This document shows positions 36,366-46,248 of a stretch of DNA of 64,000 bases, piece after piece. The notes below the pieces were generated by a model, which made no database searches, was not told the origin of the DNA, and was given only the letters and a program-made list of their open reading frames with translations. The stretch comes from Phycomyces nitens (lineage: Eukaryota; Mucoromycota; Mucoromycetes; Mucorales; Phycomycetaceae). Within the stretch, counting starts at the first letter, position 1, and each line of letters opens with the position of its first letter. The stretch covers positions 5,828,001 to 5,892,000 of the forward strand of contig JAHRBC010000002.1 of the NCBI GenBank assembly GCA_022702545.1, written 5' to 3'. Position numbers and translations under genes: made by a program.

Positions 36366-36790
36366 CCGTCCTACAGGGTTACTCAAAAAATATTGAGCGA
36401 CTGTATGCCCTATCATTAAGTGTAGATAAAAGAGATGTCTTTTTATCTTATTCTTAATGTATAAAACCAATTGATCTAGCAATATATAATAACAAAATAT
36501 ATCTTGCGCTGTCTATACAATAAAAGCAAAATATCTGTTCAATATGAGATTGGCCCACACTCAAACTTTTGAAAGCTAATAATCTATTATGTATGAAGTA
36601 ATACTTGCTCTGTACTTTCTTATACGTATCTACTCTTTTGCTAGTTCATCTCTCAGCTACTTTGGTAGTGTAGGTTGGATTGGCTTTGAGCCCATATTAC
36701 CGTCAAATGTATTTTAGATGGTTTCAATTGGACTAAAGTCAGGACTTTTTTTTTTTCGATAGCCACTCAAGAATATTTAAAATTTGAACT
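36366..36790 (-). mobile_element. Second decayed Tc1/mariner transposon (3' part)
   Basis: On the minus strand around 36750-36600 the end of a DDE transposase can be read: LEWLS, a T-rich frameshift, then SPDFSPIETI followed by a stop and NTFDGNMGSKPIQPTLPK, LRDELAKE. This matches the WPxxSPDLNPIENLW block and the following helix of Tc1-type transposases. TACAGGGTTACTCAAAAAAT at 36366 has the form of a Tc1/mariner terminus. In-frame stops show it is dead. The 5' half is not recognisable. Confidence 0.6.
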
Positions 36791-36860
36791 TACATCCTTT
36801 TGACATTGCAACTTTATGTGATACTGGAAAAGAAAAATGAAAAAGACAAGTATATCAACA

Positions 36861-37115
36861 AGTATCTTTAGGGAAACACGAATACTGTGAGTGTTGTTCA
36901 TCAAAGAAAGAATATTATGGGTATATAGTATTGTTTAGACTCCCTTGTAAATAGAAATCCCTGATGTATAATGGCTAGTTATGATCTGGTATAAAGTTTA
37001 GAGTGTCTGGGCGATAGCTATTGGGATATGAACTTGAAGTTGGCAGCAAAGAGTAGCCAAAGATCGATTATATAGTTTGTTTTTCACTCTGTTGTGGTGT
37101 GTATAACACAATCAC
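36861..37115 (+). repeat. Dispersed repeat, copy 2
   Basis: Closely similar to 42531-42795: CAAAGAAAGAATATTATGGG, TAGTATTGTTTAGA, then TAAAGTTTAGAGTGTCTGG, GTTGGCAGCAAA, and a CACTCTGTTGTGGTGTGTAT end. Noncoding. Confidence 0.75.
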
Positions 37116-37957
37116 ATCATCTCCAAAGTATATCACTGAAATAAACCACTAAACCTCTAGCTGTAACAAGCACTGAAAACAATTTATAAACAAATCTTGG
37201 GGTTAATATTGTTGATTTACGACTATACATCTTATACAACAATAAAACCAAATATAGCTTCTTGAATATAATAAGGTAATAACACCTTGGAGAGCGAGCG
37301 GAACCCGTAAAGAGTACAAACCGAATTTTGGCACTCATGTCTATAAAGTTTCTAATCGCAGATGCAACCAGTACCTTGAATGAATGCTGTTTTTGGGTCT
37401 GAAACTCACTATAGTGTATATTTTTTGGGTAGAATGACGAATGATGTGAAAATAAGTGGGTGTTAATAAGGTGATTGACGGCAGAGCTGGAGTGAATGGT
37501 CAGTTGGAAAGAGTTGGTGATGCATAGTTGTGGGCCATGCAATACAGATTAGAATGAATTTTAGGATGTATTGTCGAGGAATGTAAATGGTGCAAGTAGT
37601 TGAACATTCAAAAGATGAAAAGAAGAGGGGAGATTGAATTGAGAGATGTAGATGGTGCAATTAGATTATTGTAAAGATGAAAAGGGTCAGTGATGCATAG
37701 GTGTTTTTTTAGACGGAGTAGAATGAAGATGGAGATGGACAATACATCTTTAGTGTTTGACACATAAAAGCATGACAAAAGGTATAGCAATAACACCTTT
37801 GATTCATTTTCATTTATTTGATTGAGTGATTGATTTACGCGTTCTTTTTTTGAACATGTAATATATATAAAATATCGTTCCTCGGCAGTACGGTCCCCCT
37901 AATGACCAGGCTAATAGCCAGGAAGACTGATACTACAAAGTCAAACGAACTTTTCAA
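37116..37957. other. Intergenic with imperfect internal repeats
   Basis: Contains imperfectly repeated stretches such as ATGTAAATGGTGCAA / ATGTAGATGGTGCAA and ATTGTAAAGATGAAAAGGG / TTCAAAAGATGAAAAGAAG. The minus-strand frame 37117-37542 lies across these repeats and the adjoining dispersed repeat and is not credited as a gene. Confidence 0.5.
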
Positions 37958-37961
37958 TCTA

Positions 37962-38369
37962 CTGGTTTTTTACTTAGAATTGTCGCACTTGAGAAAATTA
38001 ATTGTCGCAATTGAGGAGCTTTATTGTCGCACCTGAGAATCTTTATTGACGCACTTGCCAATAACTAGTAGCGGTGGAGAAAATAAGGATATAAAAAATC
38101 AACCTATTCAGAAAGCTCATGCTACCTTTGAGTCCTACATATTTCTTGCTTTTGTTCCTTGCTCTTCTAAAAGATGGCATTAGTACTGTTAATTGAAAAG
38201 AAGATTTATTTTGTTATAATTTATATTATTTGATTTTTTTTTTAAAAAAATGACCACAGCTAATAACTATTGGCAAGTGCGTCAATAAAGATTCTCAGGT
38301 GCGACAATAAAGCTCCTCAATTGCGACAATTAATTTTCTCAAGTGCGACAATTCTAAGTAAAAAACCAG
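37962..38369. mobile_element. Foldback/MITE-like element with perfect 105-bp arms built of 22-bp units
   Basis: Bases 37959-38063 and 38268-38372 are exact reverse complements (105 bp), separated by 204 bp without coding sequence. Setting the ends at CTGGTTTTTTACTTAG leaves TA on both sides (37960-37961, 38370-38371), as expected for Tc1/mariner insertion. Each arm holds four 22-bp-spaced copies of a TTGTCGCACTTGAG-type motif (third copy TTGTCGCACCTGAG, fourth TTGACGCACTTGCC), so the element has eight in two opposite arrays. Such iterated subterminal motifs often serve as transposase binding sites. It encodes nothing and would depend on a transposase elsewhere. Confidence 0.8.
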
Positions 38370-39593
38370 TAGTACGCGGAATTTAAATTCCCCACATACA
38401 TGGCCGTTGTCACGTAGACGTAGCCCGCACGTTGTTGGCTCGTACTTAAGAGCCAAAAAATTGGCAGGTTTCGACCTCTTATTTATAGACAAATTCATCG
38501 GTGTTTGAATAAAATAAATGTTTTAAAGGCAAGTCACGGAGTCGGAATATGTTATTGGTCGTGGCTTTTTCTTTTTCACGTGAGTTCCATAATATTCTCT
38601 TGGCAAACACCTAATAAAAATACATATTACAGTGTATTTATTATTAATCTCTTTAAATACAAAGCATAACACTTTTAACAGGTAAAGAAGCTCTTTAGCT
38701 AGAGAATCCAAGTGCAAGCGTATCTAAAGAGTTTAGTTTTTAATATCGCCTATTTAAAAAAAGAGGTTTCTCAAGTACCACATACTCCCCGAACCTTTAA
38801 TCCTTGCTCATCTATCCACAATTTATTACCATTTTTAACAATATAGTTTTGTAATTATTAAATGGTTTTGCTCTCTAAAATATATATAAAAATATTTACT
38901 GATAGGTTCTTAATTATAATTCAAAGGATAAACCCGTTAAATATTGCATTTACATCGAATCGCAAACAATTAATAGATTGGAATAACGGAATACCCAAAA
39001 GAAGTGTCTATAGGGCTTTAAACGGGGAAATGGATAGTCATCACTGTAGCAGTATAAAGTGTGTGTGTACCTGGTGTGTAACTATTGAGATGGTGAATTC
39101 CCAGAATCATAAGCAAGAAGTAACCGGGAATCAGCCTTGGATTTTGTATTCCACTCTGCTATGGTATGTATATTACACACACCAAGTAAACTAGATTGGA
39201 GGATAATATGTATCAAGGTAAACTAAATCTACGACAGTGAAGCGGTTAAGAGGGGTTCTGACTAAAGAGTGGATATGTATAAGAGAGCATACAAAAAGTG
39301 TTGTTTTTTCATGGATAATATAGCCCTAGCTTTACAAAAGTATAAAGATGGGTCAATCTCATATTGATTGCATGTTTTGCTTTGATTATACAGACTACAC
39401 AAGATACACTTTATGATTTTAGATCGTTAGATCAAATGGTTGTATACATTAAGAATAAGATTAATATAAAGAAATGTCTTTTATTTTTACCATATGGCCA
39501 AGCTTACGACCGCTCAATATTTTCTAGTAATCCTGCATTAACAATACTTATATCCAAGTCTAAAAACCTAATAATCTACAGACAACCCCATTT
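38370..39593. other. Intergenic, repeats only
   Basis: Unremarkable AT-rich DNA to about 39030, then dispersed repeat copy 3 and the segment (39150-39593) that is duplicated at 42762-43177 upstream of F-box copy 6. The frames at 38862-39194 and 39364-39648 lie in repeat sequence and are not credited. Confidence 0.6.
39030..39190 (+). repeat. Dispersed repeat, copy 3
   Basis: Matches the second half of the other copies: GATAGTCATCACTGTAGCAG, AACTATTGAGATG, and CCACTCTGCTATGGTATGTA with an ACACACACC end. Its 3' part runs into the segment duplicated before F-box copies 5 and 6. Confidence 0.6.
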
Positions 39594-40080
39594 TAGAAAG
39601 AATATAACTTGGCCATACATTTATCCGTACTTTGACATGCAAGCTTAACCACTCGCCGCATTATGTCCATCTTTCAATAGTCCAATCAAAACATAGAGTC
39701 AATATCCAGGACAAATATCAATAAAGTCCAAGAGTGAGCCAAACCACTAAACCTCTAGCTGCGGTAGCCATTCGAGACAATTTACAAATATCTTTATGGT
39801 TCTAACGGTTTACAAAGATAGTAACTATGTTTTAGTAATAAAACCAATATTTTATATATTGAACACAGGAACTAAAAGTCATCCAAAGTAAGAAGTACAA
39901 GAACAGCGAGCTTGTATATTCCCAAGTTTCACTTACTGCAGGTTGTACATCTGTCCTACAATACACTAAGCCTCCTTTGCTTTTTCTCACATTCGAATTC
40001 ATGAAAATGTATTTAAATACTCGAAAAGCATCAAAAACTTTTCTTTCCAACATTTCTATATTCCAAATATCTAGTTTATT
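39594..40080 (+). promoter_or_regulatory. Conserved F-box upstream module, copy D
   Basis: Same module as at 1992-2482, preceded by 440 bp (from 39150) that is also shared with copy E. An upstream ATG at 40001 opens a 54-codon frame that overlaps the F-box start by 85 bases in another frame. Confidence 0.7.
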
Positions 40081-41916
40081 ATGCTATTATCAGACTTTCC
40101 TCAAGAAGTTATGGAACAAATTGCCGACTGTCTTTCTCTCGAGGACAAAAAAGCTTGCTCTCTAGTTTGCAAGTCATGGAAAGGCGTCTTCCAGTATTCC
40201 CTATACTCTGATATAGTGATAAATCGACACTTATTAAACGACCTTGTTAATCCTTCCCAAGATAATCAACCACCTTGCCTAAAAACTCGATTACTTGTAC
40301 GATATTTGGAATTAAACGAGTATACCGTAGCAACAGACAAAGAACTCCACTTACTGCAACAAACCTTTCCGAATGTAAAATATCTTTACTTTCACCAAAA
40401 TTCCATAAGTCCAGACAACTTTGGAGCTACTACCGACTGGAATATCTGGCGGTCATTGTCAGAAATTCGTATTGAATTTGACCAGAGACGTGTGCCTGAC
40501 GTCAAGAATAAGCTTTTTAAAATGCTTCTGTGTTTACCCCTCTTAAGACGACTGGATATCCTTAATGAATACAAGAATGAAGTACCAGCATCATTTTCAT
40601 TAGACGACTTTGAAACAATCCACTCGCACCTAAAACGCCTTGGACATTTGAAATTAAGTTCGAATCTATTGAATCTATCCGAAATAGACATTGAACGTAT
40701 GACAGAAGTATCGCCAGCCACAAATATGAGAAGCCTGAACATTATTTCTAAAAACACAGACCATCGATGGCTATGTTATTTTGCTCGCAAATATCCGAAT
40801 CTACACACAATTGAATTGTGTACAAACAACATTATATACGAAAGCAATGAAAAAAGGAGCGATACGATAGCATTATTCCAACAAGTGCCTCTGCCATTTC
40901 AACGCCTAACAAAATTAAACTTTGAAAATCGCAATTGTACCGGGAAAACTTATATACTTTTCTGGGATATAATCAATTTTCACAATATGCCATTAAAGCA
41001 TGTATCGGTTGTCATCAACAAGCTATATGGCACCACTAATTCTAATAATACTCGTGACATTTCCGAACATGTCACAGAAGTTTGTCTTGGAGGACTCACA
41101 AACACCATCGAATCGTTTAGTCTGACGTTTCCAAACGCACATTCAACCATAATCGACTTTGCAAAGATAAAGTACAGCCTTAAAAATCTAGTTGAGCTGA
41201 GTATTGGTCCTTCCACGTCTGTTGAAATTGATACCCTTCTAAGCGCAGCACCTCGCTTAAGAACAATTAAACTGTTCAATAGTGATATCAAACTTAAAGG
41301 TGAACTCTACAATTCAAACAGATTTGGGCTCCAGACGTTCAAATTATGGAGAACAAAGATTACATCAGATGTTCTCCAGTTTCTGTCATTCCACTGCAGA
41401 AGTTTGAATGAGTTGATACTAAGAGGATCAGCAGTATATGGCAATTTCATGACACGTAGGTGCCGATTTATTGATATGACCCACACCCGCTTAGAGAAAT
41501 TCAATCTGGAAGATACAAGCTTTATTATACAAGATAACGAAAAGTGCCGCAAAAACTTGAATATTACTCTTATTACTTGGCCAATTAACGATGTTCCTCC
41601 AAACCAAGACCACGATCCCAATGTATTGACGGCTGTTGCTGATAGATCATCTTTCAAAGTTCATTATAGCCGGCTTTACAACAATAACGATGATGAAATG
41701 TTGTATATCTCAACAAAACAAAGATCCCGTATCCAGACATTCGTCTTAAACTATGAGGAAAACAAAAGAATCACTTTCAAGAGAGCTCATGATGCAAAAC
41801 GGAGAAAGCCGTACGTTGGTTGGAACAATAGTTGTGTTTTTAGATATACAAAGATAAAGCTTGGTTGTTTAGTTGATCTTAGTATTGGCTACAGTGAAGA
41901 TTCCAATAAAAATTAA
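40081..41916 (+). CDS. F-box/LRR-like family protein, copy 5 (complete)
   Basis: An intronless 611-residue protein. The F-box is LLSDFPQEVMEQIADCLSL followed by SLVCKSWKGVFQ. The repeat-like middle includes TDHRWLCYFARKYPNLHTI and TSDVLQFLSFHCRSLNEL; the tail has NYEENKRITFKRAHDAKRR and YTKIKLG, ending in a divergent stretch. Its acidic F-box entry (SLEDKKACS) is closer to copy 6 than to copies 1-4. Tandem neighbour and probable sister of copy 6, with 0.9 kb of upstream sequence duplicated along with it. Probable SCF substrate receptor; target unknown. Confidence 0.9.
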   Translation: MLLSDFPQEVMEQIADCLSLEDKKACSLVCKSWKGVFQYSLYSDIVINRHLLNDLVNPSQDNQPPCLKTRLLVRYLELNEYTVATDKELHLLQQTFPNVKYLYFHQNSISPDNFGATTDWNIWRSLSEIRIEFDQRRVPDVKNKLFKMLLCLPLLRRLDILNEYKNEVPASFSLDDFETIHSHLKRLGHLKLSSNLLNLSEIDIERMTEVSPATNMRSLNIISKNTDHRWLCYFARKYPNLHTIELCTNNIIYESNEKRSDTIALFQQVPLPFQRLTKLNFENRNCTGKTYILFWDIINFHNMPLKHVSVVINKLYGTTNSNNTRDISEHVTEVCLGGLTNTIESFSLTFPNAHSTIIDFAKIKYSLKNLVELSIGPSTSVEIDTLLSAAPRLRTIKLFNSDIKLKGELYNSNRFGLQTFKLWRTKITSDVLQFLSFHCRSLNELILRGSAVYGNFMTRRCRFIDMTHTRLEKFNLEDTSFIIQDNEKCRKNLNITLITWPINDVPPNQDHDPNVLTAVADRSSFKVHYSRLYNNNDDEMLYISTKQRSRIQTFVLNYEENKRITFKRAHDAKRRKPYVGWNNSCVFRYTKIKLGCLVDLSIGYSEDSNKN

Positions 41917-43177
41917 AGTAAAATCCCCTTTACCTGCTATTTTTTTTTACGGAAATTTGTATAACTGATACCAATTGCTATCAAATAAACTTGGCTTCTA
42001 AGAGTATCCATAATAAATCCAGTCAACAGGACAGCACACACATGGTATGGCAATGCCAAATAAAAAAACATTGTACATTTTTATTGTACCTAGTTTTGAC
42101 AAAACAAAAATACCTCTTGACTATGGATCCACCATATGAGCTATCACTGCCAATCTTTTAATTCCTTTCTTTAATATTTCCAAGCTAATACTAGCTCAAG
42201 AGATCGATTATTATCTTTCTAAAAAGTTCAGTCGAATTACTTCTCCAGCCTTGCGATACACTTACTCTAAAGACCTTTTGGTAGAAGCCTTTTTCGCCGA
42301 CTCATCCGATAGCTTAACCTATCAAAACTCCGGTATTATTTCAAGATCACTATTACCCTCCAACCGCCATATTGTTAAAGTCAATCTCTGCCGCACCAAT
42401 GTATGTGATTCTAGTAGTGATCTATTTGGGGTTATTTAAGAAGCATTCAGGCCTTCTGCAAAGTTGTCCAGCTTTGTATTTACTTCTCACAAAGAGATAC
42501 TTTCCGTGGTAAGACTACAAAGGTATATTGGTTTGTTAATATCTTGTAAGGGAAATACGAATGCTGTGAGTGTTTTTTATCAAAGAAAGAATATTATGGG
42601 TATATAGTATTGTTTAGATTTCCTTGTAATTGAAATCCCTGTTGTATAATGGCCAGTTATGCCCTGATATAAAGTTTAGAGTGTCTGGTGGATAACTATT
42701 GAGATGTGAACTTGAAGTTGGCAGCAAATAGTAGCCAAAGATGGATTATATAGTTTGTTCTTCACTCTGCTGTGGTATGTATACTACACAAACCAACTGA
42801 AATAGGCTGGATAATAATATGCATCAAGGTAAACCAAATCTACGGCAGTAAAGCGGTTAAAAGAAGATCTGACCAAAAAGTGGATATGTATAAGAGAGCA
42901 TACAAAAAGTGTTGTTTTTTCATGGATAATATAGCGCTGGCTTTACAAAAGTATAAAGGTGGGTCAATCTCATATTGAATGTATGTTTTGCTTTCATTAT
43001 ACAGACTACACAAGATACACTTTATGATTTTAGATCGTTAGATCAATATAAAGAAATGTCTTTTATTTTTACCATATGGCCAAGCTTACGACCGCTCAAT
43101 ATTTTCTAGTAACCCTGCATTAACAATACTTATATCCAAGTCTAAAAACCTGATAATCTACAGATAATCCCACTTTG
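41917..43177. other. Spacer between F-box copies 5 and 6
   Basis: To about 42530 there is no recognised feature; a 62-residue frame at 42251-42439 has no family. Then dispersed repeat copy 4 (42531-42795) and the segment shared with 39150-39593. Relative to that copy, about 29 bases are missing near 43044. Confidence 0.6.
42531..42795 (+). repeat. Dispersed repeat, copy 4
   Basis: Nearest to the copy at 36861-37115, with CTTGTAAGGGAAATACGAAT, TAAAGTTTAGAGTGTCTGG and TTCACTCTGCTGTGGTATGT in the same order. Confidence 0.75.
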
Positions 43178-43663
43178 TAAAGAATATAGCTAGGTTATAC
43201 ATTTATCCGTACTTTGACATGTAAGCTTAACCACTCTCCGCATTATGTCCATCTTTCAATAGTCCAATCAAAACATAGAGTCAATATTCAGGACTAATAT
43301 TAATAAAGTCTCAGAGTGATCCAAACCACTAACCCTCTAGCTGTCGTAGCCATTCGAGACAATTGACAAATATCTTTATGGTGCTAATAGTTTACAAAGA
43401 TAGTAACTATGTTTTAGTAATAAAACCAATATTTTTTATCTTCAACACAGGGATTAGAAGTCATCCAAAGGAAGAAGTACAAGAGCAGCGATCTTGTATA
43501 TATTCCTAAGTTCCACTTACTGCGGATTGTACCTCTGTCCTACAATAAACTAAGCCTCCTTTGCTTTTTCTCACATTTGAATTCTTGAAAATGTATTTAA
43601 ACACTCGAAAAGCATTAAAGCTTTTCTTTACAATATTTCTATATTTCAAATATCCCTTTTTTA
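43178..43663 (+). promoter_or_regulatory. Conserved F-box upstream module, copy E
   Basis: Same module as at 1992-2482. An upstream ATG at 43591 opens a frame that overlaps the F-box start in a different register, as in copies C and D. Confidence 0.7.
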
Positions 43664-45469
43664 ATGCTATTATCAGACTTTCCTCGAGAAATTATAGAAC
43701 AACTTGCGGACAGTCTTTCTCTTGAGGACAAAAGATCTTGTTATCTGGTTTGCAAGTCATGGAAAGAACTCTTTCAGGATTACCTATACTCTGAACTAGC
43801 GGTATGCGAGCGATTATTAGAGGACCTTGTTAATCCTTCCCAAGATTATCAACCACCCTACCTAGAAACCCGGTTACTTGTACGAAATATAACAACGCAT
43901 TACCCAAAGTCAATAGAAGACAAAGAGATCTCCTTACTGCAGAGAACCTTTCCAAATATAAAGTATTTTGCTTTTAGCACAGATGATACAGTCCCGGGCA
44001 GTTTTGGAGTCGATGCCGACTGGAGTATCTGGAGATTGCTGACAGAACTCTACTTTTCATTTGACCAGAGAGCTGTACCCGACCTCGAGAATAAGCTTGT
44101 TAAAATTGTTGTGTCTTTACCTGTCTTGAGACGACTGGAGATTTCTGGTGGATCCTGGGGCCATACACTATCGTTCTCTTTAGACGACTTTGAAACAATC
44201 CACTCGCATCTAAATCACCTTGGATATTTGAAATTAAGTTCGAACCTATTGACTCTATCCGAAGCAGACCTTGAACGTATGACAAAAGTATTGCCAGCCA
44301 CAAATATGGGAAGCCTGAACATTACTTCTGAAAAAACAGACCATCGATGGCTATGTTATTTTGCTCGCAAATATCCCAATCTACACACACTGGATCTCCA
44401 CATAATAAATTTTCTAACCGAAACTAATGAACAAAGGAGCGATACGATTAAATTGTTCCAACAAGTGCCTCTGCCATTTCAACGCCTTACAAAACTGAAA
44501 ATTCATTATCGAATCTGGGATGGAAGGGATCCTCTACTTTTCTGGGATATAATGCATTTCCACAATATGCCGTTAAAGCACATATCTGTTGGTGTTTATG
44601 GAGCATATGCTGCCTATCATGCTGATAATCCTTGTGTGGTTTCCAAAAATCTCGCAAAACATTGTTTTTCACGCTTTTTTAAAAACATTGAATCGTTTTA
44701 TATGAGCTGTAATGCATGTCCAACCCCAATCGACTTTACGGAGATAAATATCAGCCTTTACAATCTAGTTAAACTGACTATCGAAACTGCCACGCTTTTT
44801 GAGATTGATACTCTTTTGTATGCAACGCCTCGCTTGAAATCACTTGAACTCCGACAGACTGATATCAAAGTTAAAGACGAACTCTACAATTCACAGAGAT
44901 TTGAGCTCCAGTCATTCATAGTAATCGACGCAAAAATTACATCAGATGTTCTCCGGTTTCTGTCCTTTCACTGTAGAAGCTTGAGTGTGTTGGATCTCAA
45001 ATGTTCATCAATATACGGAACCTTTACGACACCTGGGTGCCAGTTTATTGATATGACCTACACCCGCTTAGAGACATTGTATATCGTAAATACAAGCTTT
45101 ATTATACAAGACAACGAAAAGTGTCCAGAAAATCGGAATATAACTCTTATTACTCGACCAGTTGATGATATTCCTCCAAAACAAGATTACGATCCCAATG
45201 TCTTGCCGGCTGTCGTTGGTGGCCCACCTGTCAAAGCTTATTATGAAGGGGTTTACACCAATGAGTCTGGTTTGATGTGGAAGCTCTCAACAGAACAAAG
45301 ATCCCGTATCCAGAAATTCGTCTCAAACTATGAGGAAAACAAAAGAATCACTTTAAAGAGAATCCATGGTGCAAAGAGGAGAAAACTGTACGCTGGTTGG
45401 AACCATAGTTGTGTTTTTGGATATACAAAGATAAAGCTTGGTTATGTAGTTGATCTTCATATTCACTAA
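43664..45469 (+). CDS. F-box/LRR-like family protein, copy 6 (complete)
   Basis: An intronless protein of 601 residues. The F-box is LLSDFPREIIEQLADSLSL with CYLVCKSWKELFQ; the middle carries TDHRWLCYFARKYPNLHTL and TSDVLRFLSFHCRSLSVL; the tail has NYEENKRITLKRIHGAKRR and FGYTKIKLGYV. Tandem partner of copy 5: the 0.9 kb before each gene is the same. It is followed by the shared 3' element (45510-45608). Probable SCF substrate receptor; target unknown. Confidence 0.9.
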   Translation: MLLSDFPREIIEQLADSLSLEDKRSCYLVCKSWKELFQDYLYSELAVCERLLEDLVNPSQDYQPPYLETRLLVRNITTHYPKSIEDKEISLLQRTFPNIKYFAFSTDDTVPGSFGVDADWSIWRLLTELYFSFDQRAVPDLENKLVKIVVSLPVLRRLEISGGSWGHTLSFSLDDFETIHSHLNHLGYLKLSSNLLTLSEADLERMTKVLPATNMGSLNITSEKTDHRWLCYFARKYPNLHTLDLHIINFLTETNEQRSDTIKLFQQVPLPFQRLTKLKIHYRIWDGRDPLLFWDIMHFHNMPLKHISVGVYGAYAAYHADNPCVVSKNLAKHCFSRFFKNIESFYMSCNACPTPIDFTEINISLYNLVKLTIETATLFEIDTLLYATPRLKSLELRQTDIKVKDELYNSQRFELQSFIVIDAKITSDVLRFLSFHCRSLSVLDLKCSSIYGTFTTPGCQFIDMTYTRLETLYIVNTSFIIQDNEKCPENRNITLITRPVDDIPPKQDYDPNVLPAVVGGPPVKAYYEGVYTNESGLMWKLSTEQRSRIQKFVSNYEENKRITLKRIHGAKRRKLYAGWNHSCVFGYTKIKLGYVVDLHIH

Positions 45470-45509
45470 ATTTGTGTTTTTGGGTAATAAAACAATAAAA
45501 AATAGTAAT

Positions 45510-45608
45510 ATAGATATAGACAGTAAGTGAGCACCTTGAGACTGTATATAAGCTTGTCTTTATTAAAATACAAAATATGTCGCACTTTATATACTCTTTC
45601 AATCTGTT
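45510..45608 (+). repeat. Conserved F-box 3' element, copy 3
   Basis: TAGACAGTAAGTGAGCACCT and CTGTATATAAGCTTGTCTTT, as after copy 2 and at 36007-36108. Likely the shared 3' end of family transcripts. Confidence 0.65.
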
Positions 45609-46248
45609 GTTACAAAATATCTTGGACTTCCTGATACGTGGGATCTTTCAACACATTAAGATATTAGATGGAGTAAGCTTCTGAGCTCAACGTCCGTGTT
45701 ACTATTATTTTGATGCATTGCTATACTTTGTCTATCGTACCTTATTAGCTTTTGGCTAATCTGTACTCACAGCTTATGGATATATAAAATATACATTAAT
45801 AAGGCTTGATCACTACAGATATATTAACGATGCTTTGGTTCTATGGCTATTTTCATTTTCATGGCTATTTGTTTTAAATCAAGTTCCTAGGAACCATATA
45901 ATATTATAAATATGCCAAGGATATATTATTTGTGGATTACAATACTAAAAAAAATTGTGGATACAGTGTTTCATGTAGGTACACAAGAATATTTAAATAT
46001 ATCCATGAAGAGGTGAAGTTTGGTATTCAAGGTAAAGAATAGATATATAGGTTAAAATGATATCAAAACCAAAGGCAGTTATATAATCATTAGCAATTCG
46101 ATAGTAATGGCTTGTAAAAGTAAGAATACTTGGAAGATATAGATAAGGTGGCTTAAAATAAATAGTACTACGTTTGACAAGAGAAAAGGTATAAAACACT
46201 TTATATTTTATTTTATTACTCTCTCTCTCTCTCTCTCTCTCTTTCTCA
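45609..46248. other. 5' flank of the divergent F-box gene
   Basis: AT-rich, without the conserved F-box module. A CT dinucleotide run of about 22 bases (46220-46241) lies directly before the ATG at 46249, in the place of a leader. No gene. Confidence 0.6.

Noticed and set aside
37117..37542. 141-residue minus-strand frame
   Set aside because: It lies across internal repeats and the edge of a dispersed repeat; His/Ser/Leu-rich composition follows the DNA bias.
28922..39593. Gene-poor island as a centromere
   Set aside because: AT-richness and dead transposons alone do not show a centromere; no known centromeric motif was recognised.
42545..42790. Dispersed repeat read as a solo LTR (TG...CA ends)
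   Set aside because: The sequence before the TG is shared between copies, so the true border is elsewhere, and no target duplication was found.
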